This document shows positions 1 through 4,350 of a DNA stretch of 5,263 nt, piece after piece (the stretch's first letter is position 1; the number at the start of each line of letters is the position of its first letter). Position numbers and translations under genes: made by a program. Source of the DNA: an uncultured Clostridia bacterium (GTDB lineage: Bacteria > Bacillota > Clostridia > Oscillospirales > Oscillospiraceae); the NCBI GenBank assembly GCA_946060825.1, contig CAMGPO010000101.1, forward strand, positions 1 through 5,263, in the 5' to 3' direction. Under the pieces are notes generated by a model. The model searched no databases, had not been told where the DNA came from, and was given only the letters and a program-made list of their open reading frames with translations.

Positions 1-95
1 GCTCCTACAGCCTCAAGCTCGTCCGCCATGAGGAAGGCCCGCAGATCAATCAGCAGAAGCTCATCGACGACGCCAAGAAGAACGAAGAGGAATAA
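1..95 (+). CDS. 3' end of an unidentified gene (partial)
   Basis: The frame whose first full codon is at base 3 stays open to a TAA at 93-95 and gives about 30 residues. They end in a charged tail rich in Lys, Asp, Asn and Glu (DDAKKNEEE). A strong intrinsic terminator starts 13 bases after the stop, which supports this as the true end of a gene or operon. The fragment is too short and too polar for a family assignment. No membrane segment or recognised motif is visible, and there is no evidence that it is related to the downstream B12-regulated genes. Confidence 0.6.
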   Translation, partial: SYSLKLVRHEEGPQINQQKLIDDAKKNEEE

Positions 96-108
96 TCCAA
101 ACCGTCAC

Positions 109-139
109 GGGGCGCAGCATCCGCTGCGCCCCATTTTTT
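109..139 (+). terminator. Intrinsic terminator
   Basis: A perfect 10-bp GC-rich stem (GGGGCGCAGC at 109-118 pairing with GCTGCGCCCC at 123-132) has a 4-base loop and is followed by one A and six T residues (134-139). This is a textbook Rho-independent terminator for the upstream gene. The T-tract ends only four bases before the ATG of the acetyltransferase gene. Confidence 0.92.
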
Positions 140-143
140 GAGT

Positions 144-587
144 ATGAAAATCGAACGAATCAACCAAACGACGCTGCCCCTGGCCGCGGCGATCCATGCG
201 GCCGCCTGGCAGGCATCTCACCGGACGATCTGCAGCCCGGAATTCGTGGCGCAGCATACGGCGAAGCGGCAGCAGGTCATGCTGCATGGCGAGATGGAGA
301 AGGGAAAGCGCCTGTACCTGCTGACGGACGAACGGCCGGTCGGGCTGATATCGGTCTGCGGCAGCCTCATCGAGCACCTCTACGTCCTGCCCGAGGAGCA
401 GGGGAAGGGCTATGGGACGGCTCTGCTGCGCTTTGCTCTGGCGCAATGTGAGGATGCGCCGGTGCTTTGGTGTCTGAACACCAACCGGCTGGCCCTGGAT
501 TGGTATCAGCGGGTCGGTTTTGTGCCGACGGGCCGCAGAAACAATTTCACCGGCACACTCTGGGAGCTGGAACTGCGGCGGGGATAA
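144..587 (+). CDS. GNAT-family N-acetyltransferase
   Basis: This 147-residue protein has the size and layout of a stand-alone GCN5-related N-acetyltransferase, which moves an acetyl group from acetyl-CoA to an amine. The acetyl-CoA pyrophosphate-binding motif is at residues 86-91 (Q-G-K-G-Y-G, matching Q/RxxGxG/A), after a strand ending LYVLPEEQ. The C-terminal motif is also present: N112-T-N114 with A117, then W120-Y121 and GF at 125-126, the usual N..A..fY...GF pattern. The N-terminal part (W22, H26 and following) would form the acceptor side; the substrate is unknown. ATG 144 was chosen because a TTG two codons earlier lies in the terminator T-tract. No Shine-Dalgarno sequence is visible before either start, so translation or promoter use is unusual. 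No link to B12 is evident. Confidence 0.88.
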   Translation: MKIERINQTTLPLAAAIHAAAWQASHRTICSPEFVAQHTAKRQQVMLHGEMEKGKRLYLLTDERPVGLISVCGSLIEHLYVLPEEQGKGYGTALLRFALAQCEDAPVLWCLNTNRLALDWYQRVGFVPTGRRNNFTGTLWELELRRG

Positions 588-604
588 GAAAATTACGAAA
601 AGTC

Positions 605-633
605 TTGCGCCCGCTGTGGGAATGTGATATAAT
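605..633 (+). promoter_or_regulatory. Sigma-70/SigA-type promoter of the B12-regulated operon
   Basis: A consensus -10 box TATAAT (628-633) is preceded by an extended -10 TG (625-626). A -35-like TTGCGC (605-610) lies exactly 17 bases upstream of the -10. Transcription would start near 640, placing the whole cobalamin riboswitch in the leader. The promoter begins 17 bases after the acetyltransferase stop, so the operon has its own start. Early in the transcript, 645-666 could form a small hairpin (GGG-GCGG pairing with CCGC-CCC around one mismatch). Confidence 0.85.
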
Positions 634-686
634 GCACGCGAAAAGGGCGCGGAAATCCCCGCACCCGGTACACAAGTGGATAAGGA

Positions 687-870
687 ATAACCGGTGCCTC
701 TGCCTGCGGCCTCTGCAGGGCCAGGGGGTAAAAGGGAAACAGGTGTGAATCCTGTACGATCTCGTCACTGTGATTGGGGAATGCGAAGCAATGTGCGTCT
801 GTGCAGCCACTGACCGTTGGTTGGGAAGGCTGCTTCGCGTGATGATCCATCAGCCAGGAAACCTGCCGGC
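687..870 (+). ncRNA. Cobalamin (B12) riboswitch aptamer
   Basis: The leader carries the conserved cobalamin riboswitch segments in the right order. TAAAAGGGAA is at 729-738. AGGTGTGAATCCT at 741-753 has an ACAGG/CCTGT stem (739-743 with 751-755). GTCACTGTGA is at 764-773. CCACTG (808-813) is followed by GGGAAGGC (823-830). The hallmark B12 box AGCCAGGAAACCTGCC is at 852-867. The closing helix can form from CCGG at 691-694 and CCGG at 866-869, as in the btuB leader, and a peripheral CCTGC/GCAGG stem lies at 703-719. Such RNAs bind adenosylcobalamin or another cobalamin and normally repress uptake or synthesis genes when B12 is plentiful. Outer limits are approximate. It controls the chelatase and transport genes that follow. 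Confidence 0.95.
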
Positions 871-920
871 TATTTGGTACAGGAAGTCTCTTCCCAGACC
901 ACGAGTTCTTGGTCGTATCG

Positions 921-952
921 GAGAGGCACAGCCGCGCCGCGGCAAGCCTCTC
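921..952 (+). promoter_or_regulatory. GC-rich hairpin in the riboswitch expression platform
   Basis: GAGAGGC (921-927) pairs with GCCTCTC (946-952). Inside it GCCGC (931-935) pairs with GCGGC (939-943) around a 3-base loop, with a small internal bulge of ACA/AA. No T-tract follows, so this is not itself a normal terminator. It lies between the aptamer and the terminator-like hairpin at 962-996, where an anti-antiterminator or spacer element would be. Two smaller hairpins, GGAAG/CTTCC (882-894) and GACCA/TGGTC (897-914), also lie between the B12 box and this element. One of their loops could make the loop-loop contact seen in other cobalamin riboswitches, but this is inferred. Confidence 0.6.
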
Positions 953-961
953 AGCCTGGTT

Positions 962-996
962 GGCCTTTGCTCGGTGGGGTAAAGGTCATTTCTTTT
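962..996 (+). terminator. Probable riboswitch-controlled terminator
   Basis: GGCCTTTGCTC (962-972) pairs with GGGTAAAGGTC (977-987) over 11 pairs, three of them G-U, with a GGTG loop. ATTTCTTTT follows (988-996). The stem is weaker than the other terminators in the window and its T-tract is interrupted by one C, which suits a conditional attenuator. Its place between the B12 aptamer and the cbiK ribosome site suggests that cobalamin binding favours premature termination. The direction of control is inferred from the family, not shown here. Confidence 0.68.
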
Positions 997-1060
997 GCCC
1001 GCCGGGTCTGGGTTCGCTTTCTGTATCGTTTCCGTCTGTCCGCGAAGAAGGAACATATGG

Positions 1061-1066
1061 AAGGAG
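1061..1066 (+). promoter_or_regulatory. Ribosome binding site of the cbiK-like gene
   Basis: AAGGAG lies 9 bases before the ATG at 1076. It fixes the start at 1076 rather than at upstream in-frame codons near 995, which fall in the terminator region. It lies about 65 bases past the terminator T-tract and no strong complement is seen close by, so transcription rather than translation is the likelier control point. Confidence 0.8.
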
Positions 1067-1075
1067 AACACAAAC

Positions 1076-2149
1076 ATGAAGAAACTGATCGCCCTGCTGC
1101 TGGCCGCCCTGATGGTGGCCGCCCTGCTTGCCGGCTGCGCCGCCAAGCCTGCCGAAACGCCCGCCGCGGAAGAACCCGCTGCGGAAGAGCCTGCCGCGGA
1201 AGAACCGGCAGCGGAAGAACCCGCCGCGGAGGAGGAGCCTGCGGAGGAGGAGCCTGCCGAAGCGCCCGAAGAGGAGCCTGCGGAGGAACCGGAGGACGAG
1301 GAAAACTACGAAACGGGGGATGCCTCCTTGGACAATCCGCGCAATCAGGATGAGATCGGCGAGTCCGAACTGATGGTCGTCAGCTTTGGCACCAGCTTCA
1401 ATGACAACCGCCGTCTGACCATCGGCGCGATTGAGGCCGCCGTGGAAGCGGCCTTCCCGGACTGGAGCGTCCGCCGCGGCTTCACCAGCCAGATCATCAT
1501 CGACCACGTCAAGTCCCGTGACGGCGAGATCATCGACAATGTGACCGAGGCTCTGGACCGTGCCGTCGCCAACGGCGTCAAGACCCTCGTCATCCAGCCC
1601 ACCCATCTGATGGACGGCTTCGAGTACAACGACGTGGTCGACGAGGTCGCGAACTATGCCGACTCCTTTGAGGCCATCGCCATCGGCGAACCCCTGCTGA
1701 CCAGCGACGAGGATTTCCAGGCCGTTGCCGATGCCATCGTGGCTGCTACGGCGGAATATGACGACGGCGAGACCGCCATCTGCTTCATGGGCCACGGCAC
1801 TGAGGCGGATTCCAACGAGGTCTATGCCAAAATGCAGAAGATCCTGACCGACGGCGGCTATGCGAACTATTTCATCGGCACCGTCGAGGCCGAACCCTCT
1901 GTGGACGACGTTCTGGCCGCCGTGCAGGCGGGCAGCTACAAGCGTGTGGTTCTGCGGCCCCTGATGATCGTGGCTGGCGACCATGCCAACAACGACATGG
2001 CCGGCGATGAAGAGGATTCCTGGAAATCCATCTTTGAGGCGGCAGGCTACGAGGTCGAATGCGTTGTCCGCGGCCTCGGCGAGCTGGAGGCGATCCAGAA
2101 CCTGTTCGTGCAGCACGCCCAGGCGGCGGTGGATTCCCTCGCAAAGTAA
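1076..2149 (+). CDS. cbiK: Lipoprotein CbiK-type sirohydrochlorin cobaltochelatase
   Basis: This 357-residue protein is a CbiK-family anaerobic cobaltochelatase, which inserts Co2+ into sirohydrochlorin (or the factor II/III form) in early B12 synthesis. The catalytic domain runs from about residue 98 to the end: VVSFGTSF (101-108), QPTHLMDGFEY (174-184), FMGHGTE (237-243), GTVEAEPSVDDVL (268-280) and PLMIVAGDHANNDMAGDEEDSWK (295-317). By alignment from memory with Salmonella CbiK, metal-site residues Glu89, His145 and His207 match Glu183, His240 and His303, so activity is likely. Unlike the usual cytoplasmic enzyme of about 260 residues, it starts with a lipoprotein signal (KK, hydrophobic core, LLAGC with Cys21) and an acidic Ala/Glu/Pro linker (about 25-76). 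It should therefore be anchored outside the membrane. Desulfovibrio has an exported CbiK that also binds haem. It is the first gene after the B12 riboswitch. A role in haem or corrinoid handling rather than synthesis is possible. Confidence 0.9.
   Translation: MKKLIALLLAALMVAALLAGCAAKPAETPAAEEPAAEEPAAEEPAAEEPAAEEEPAEEEPAEAPEEEPAEEPEDEENYETGDASLDNPRNQDEIGESELMVVSFGTSFNDNRRLTIGAIEAAVEAAFPDWSVRRGFTSQIIIDHVKSRDGEIIDNVTEALDRAVANGVKTLVIQPTHLMDGFEYNDVVDEVANYADSFEAIAIGEPLLTSDEDFQAVADAIVAATAEYDDGETAICFMGHGTEADSNEVYAKMQKILTDGGYANYFIGTVEAEPSVDDVLAAVQAGSYKRVVLRPLMIVAGDHANNDMAGDEEDSWKSIFEAAGYEVECVVRGLGELEAIQNLFVQHAQAAVDSLAK
1166..1255 (+). repeat. Six 15-bp tandem units coding an (AEEPA)/(AEEEP) linker
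   Basis: Six in-frame 15-base units start with GCG (or GCC-flanked GCG) GA(A/G)GA(A/G). The last two (1226-1240 and 1241-1255) are identical and the first four differ mainly at third positions. They encode the Ala-Glu-Glu-Pro linker between the lipid anchor and the chelatase domain. Units of this kind can change in number by slippage. The linker is strongly negative and probably extended; it may act as a spacer through the cell wall. Confidence 0.85.
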
Positions 2150-2164
2150 CCGCGCAGCAACACC

Positions 2165-2196
2165 GGCGGCCCGGACAAAACCGGGCCGCCTGTTTT
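2165..2196 (+). terminator. Intercistronic terminator/attenuator after cbiK
   Basis: GGCGGCCCGG (2165-2174) pairs perfectly with CCGGGCCGCC (2181-2190) around an ACAAAA loop, then TGTTTT follows. It starts 15 bases after the cbiK stop. The next gene's ribosome site (AGGAGG) begins at 2197, directly after the T-run, and no promoter is visible in between. Partial read-through would give less of the downstream transport genes than of the chelatase; the stem may also protect the 3' end of the cbiK message. Confidence 0.82.
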
Positions 2197-2202
2197 AGGA
2201 GG
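2197..2202 (+). promoter_or_regulatory. Ribosome binding site abutting the terminator
   Basis: A perfect AGGAGG lies 8 bases before ATG 2211 (11 before the second in-frame ATG at 2214). It touches the T-run of the preceding hairpin. The spacing favours 2211 as the start. Confidence 0.85.
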
Positions 2203-2210
2203 AACATGAT

Positions 2211-3185
2211 ATGATGAAACGAATGCTTGCTCTGACGCTGGCCCTGCTGCTGGCGCTTTCCTGTCTGACTGCCTGCGGCAGCAAACCCGAGGAACCGGCG
2301 GAAACGCCCGCCGTGGAGGAACCTGCCGCAGAGGAACCGGCTGCGGAAGAACCTGCGGCGGAAGAGCCCGCCGAAGCTCCGGCGGAGGAGATCCAGGACA
2401 CCTCGAAGGTGGCGGACGCCTCGGATATGGCGACGCCCGTTGAGGTGCTGGAGGAGGGCATGGAGCCGGTCCCGGCCTCCGCTCTGAAGGACGGTATCTA
2501 TGAGATCACGGTGGATTCCAGCTCTTCGATGTTCAACATTGTCGCCTGCACCCTGAAGGTGGAGAACGGCGCGATGACGGCGACCATGTCCATGGGCGGC
2601 ACCGGCTACCTCTACGTCTGCATGGGCACGGCCGAGGAGGCCGCCGCAGCCGACGAGAGCAGCTACATCCCCTTCGTCGAGAGCGAGGACGGCCTGCACA
2701 CCTTCACGGTTCCGGTCGAGGCTCTGGACGCAGGCATCGCCTGCGCTGCTTTCAGCAAGAACAAGGAGATGTGGTATGACCGCACCCTGGTGTTCCGGGC
2801 CGACTCCCTGCCGCTGGACGCCTTTGCCGACGGCGTCATCGCCACGGTGGAGAGCCTGGGACTGGCCGACGGCGTCTACACCGTCGAGGTGACCCTGGAG
2901 GGTGGATCCGGTAAGGCGAGCGTGGAATCTCCGGCCCGGCTGACGGTGCAGGACGGGGCGGCAACGGCGGTCATCATCTGGAGCAGCTCCAACTACGACT
3001 ACATGAAGGTGGACGGCGTCCGCTGCGATCCCATCAACACTGAGGGGAACTCCACCTTTGAGATCCCCGTCCTCGGCTTTGACTACAAGATGCCCGTCCT
3101 GGCCGACACGACGGCCATGAGCACGCCCCACGAGATCGAGTACACCCTGTACTTCGACTCCGCCTCCCTGCAGGTTTCGCCGTGA
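2211..3185 (+). CDS. Two-domain lipoprotein of unknown function, candidate surface ligand-binding protein
   Basis: I do not recognise a named family for this 324-residue protein. It has a lipoprotein signal (MMKRM, hydrophobic stretch, LTAC with Cys22) and an acidic PAEE linker (about 26-60) like the one in the upstream chelatase. Two related beta-rich domains seem to follow. Domain 1 (about 92-200) begins LKDGIYEITV, then has LKVENGAMTATMSMGGTGY, MGTAEEAAAADESSYIPF, FTVPVEALD and WYDRTLVF. Domain 2 (about 218-321) begins LADGVYTVEV, then EGGSGKASVESPARLTVQDGA, SSSNYDYMKVDG, GNSTFEIPV and TTAMSTPHEIEYTLYF. The shared plan (DG-hydrophobic-Y start, L-V-x-x-G-A-x-T-A strand, F-x-(I/V)-P-V strand) suggests a duplication and an immunoglobulin-like or NEAT-like fold, which is inferred. 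Its place between the chelatase and a binding-protein gene points to capture of a tetrapyrrole, corrinoid or metal. Its stop overlaps the next start. Confidence 0.82.
   Translation: MMKRMLALTLALLLALSCLTACGSKPEEPAETPAVEEPAAEEPAAEEPAAEEPAEAPAEEIQDTSKVADASDMATPVEVLEEGMEPVPASALKDGIYEITVDSSSSMFNIVACTLKVENGAMTATMSMGGTGYLYVCMGTAEEAAAADESSYIPFVESEDGLHTFTVPVEALDAGIACAAFSKNKEMWYDRTLVFRADSLPLDAFADGVIATVESLGLADGVYTVEVTLEGGSGKASVESPARLTVQDGAATAVIIWSSSNYDYMKVDGVRCDPINTEGNSTFEIPVLGFDYKMPVLADTTAMSTPHEIEYTLYFDSASLQVSP
2313..2372 (+). repeat. Four 15-bp tandem units coding an (A/V)EEPA linker
   Basis: Four consecutive 15-base in-frame units encode VEEPA then three AEEPA, followed by a degenerate EAPAEE. The same peptide unit occurs in the upstream chelatase gene (1166-1255). 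The copies differ at synonymous positions, so they are similar in protein more than in DNA. Confidence 0.8.
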
Positions 3186-4336
3186 AGCGGCGGCTGGTTG
3201 CCTGGTTCCTGCTGCTGGCCTGCCTGTTCTCCGGCTGCGGCCGGAGCGCGGCGGAGCCGGAGCCGGACCCTGCGCCGTCGGAGGCGGCGGAACCCATGGC
3301 CGCTGCGCGGGAAAAGACCGGCAGCATGGATCTGCGCTACGCCGACCAGTTCCGGGTGGATTATTTCAGCGACGGCACGGCGGAAATCACCATCGGCGAA
3401 AGCGACTGCTATGTCCTCGTGCCGGAGGGGGCAGAGCCGCCGGAGACGGAGGCCACGGTGCTGCGGCAGCCTCTGGACAGCGTCTATCTGGCGGCGTCCT
3501 CAGCCATGGATTTCTACCGCCAGCTCGGCGCCCTGGATACCATCCGTCTGACCAGCACCAAGGCGTCGGACTGGAGCATCCCGGAGGTGCTGGAGGCGCT
3601 GGAGGACGGCTCCATGGTCTATGTGGGCAAGTACGGCACGCCGGACTATGAGATGGTGTTCTCCGAGGGGAGCGACGTGGCCATCGAGTCCACAATGATC
3701 TACCACAGTCCCGAGACGAAGGAACAGCTCGAAAAGCTGGGCATCCCGGTTCTGGTGGAGCGGTCCAGCTATGAGGCCCACCCGCTCGGACGGCTCGAGT
3801 GGATCAAGCTCTACGGCCTGCTGAGCGGGAAAACCGAGGAGGCCGAGGCCTATTTTAACGCCCAGGTGGCCAAGCTGGGAGAAATTCTGACCCAGGAGCA
3901 GACGGATAAAACCGTGGCCTTCTTCTATATCAGCTCCAGCGGCAATGCCGTGGTGCGAAAGCCGGGGGACTATGTCTCGGAGATGATCCGCATGGCCGGG
4001 GGCGTCTACGTTCCCGCCGGCATGGAGGCGGAGGACAACGCCCTCTCCACCATGAACATGGAGATGGAGGCCTTCTATGCCGCGGCCCGGGACGCCGACT
4101 ATCTCATCTATAACGCGTCGATCGACGGAGAGCTGGAAACCATTGCCCAGCTTCTGGAAAAGAGCGGCCTGCTGGCCAATTTCAAGGCGGTGCAGACGGG
4201 CAATGTCTGGTGCACCGGCAAGAATATGTTCCAGCAGACGACCTGCATCACCGATATGATCGTGGATCTGAACGCCGTCATCACCGGTCAGGCGGACGGT
4301 GAGGCAGAGCTGACCTATCTGCACCGCCTGCACTGA
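3182..4336 (+). CDS. BtuF/FecB-type ABC transporter substrate-binding lipoprotein
   Basis: This 384-residue protein is a cluster-III (Peripla_BP_2-like) binding protein of the type that delivers corrinoids, haem or ferric siderophores to FecCD permeases. The lipobox is LFSGC with Cys19, followed by an acidic Pro/Ala linker to about residue 45. The first lobe covers about 90-210: PLDSVYLAASSAMDFYRQLGALDTIRLTS (97-125), GKYGTPDYEMVFSEGSDVAIESTM (149-172) and LGIPVLVERSSYEAHPLGRLEWIKLYGLL (186-214). The second lobe contains VVRKPGDYVSEMIRMAGG, ADYLIYN and NVWCTGKNMFQQ (from 341). The start is GTG 3182, which overlaps the previous stop as GTGA, so translation is probably coupled; only a weak CAGG (3171-3174) precedes it. 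It sits 14 bases before its permease gene. The riboswitch favours a corrinoid or cobalt-related cargo, but sequence alone does not show it. Confidence 0.88.
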   Translation: MKRRLVAWFLLLACLFSGCGRSAAEPEPDPAPSEAAEPMAAAREKTGSMDLRYADQFRVDYFSDGTAEITIGESDCYVLVPEGAEPPETEATVLRQPLDSVYLAASSAMDFYRQLGALDTIRLTSTKASDWSIPEVLEALEDGSMVYVGKYGTPDYEMVFSEGSDVAIESTMIYHSPETKEQLEKLGIPVLVERSSYEAHPLGRLEWIKLYGLLSGKTEEAEAYFNAQVAKLGEILTQEQTDKTVAFFYISSSGNAVVRKPGDYVSEMIRMAGGVYVPAGMEAEDNALSTMNMEMEAFYAAARDADYLIYNASIDGELETIAQLLEKSGLLANFKAVQTGNVWCTGKNMFQQTTCITDMIVDLNAVITGQADGEAELTYLHRLH

Positions 4337-4343
4337 GGGGAGG
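4337..4343 (+). promoter_or_regulatory. Ribosome binding site of the permease gene
   Basis: GGGGAGG directly follows the TGA of the binding-protein gene and lies 7 bases before ATG 4351. The site supports this start and close operon coupling. Confidence 0.8.
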
Positions 4344-4350
4344 AACCGCC

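Noticed and set aside
995..1075. Upstream extension of the chelatase gene to a start near 995
   Set aside because: It would begin in the terminator T-tract and bury the lipoprotein signal; ATG 1076 has AAGGAG at good spacing and begins a clean signal peptide.
1166..1255. Tandem repeats as a CRISPR array
   Set aside because: The units are 15 bases, in frame, without spacers, and encode a protein linker.
817..1353. Open + frame through the riboswitch and chelatase start
   Set aside because: It overlaps the structured leader and the chelatase gene in another frame, and its product is Arg/Gly-rich low complexity.
986..2116. Long minus-strand open frame opposite the chelatase gene
   Set aside because: It is a composition effect of a GC-rich gene: the + strand carries clear CbiK motifs, and the minus product has Arg/Gly/Phe-rich low-complexity stretches opposite the AEEP linker.
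1872..3131. Minus-strand open frame of 419 codons
   Set aside because: It crosses two + strand genes and the terminator between them, has no recognisable domain, and is rich in His/Arg/Gly as expected for an antisense frame.
2480..3185. Firm NEAT-domain (haem-binding) call for the two-domain lipoprotein
   Set aside because: I cannot see the NEAT YxxxY haem-ligand motif clearly, so similarity in size and likely fold is kept only as a hypothesis.
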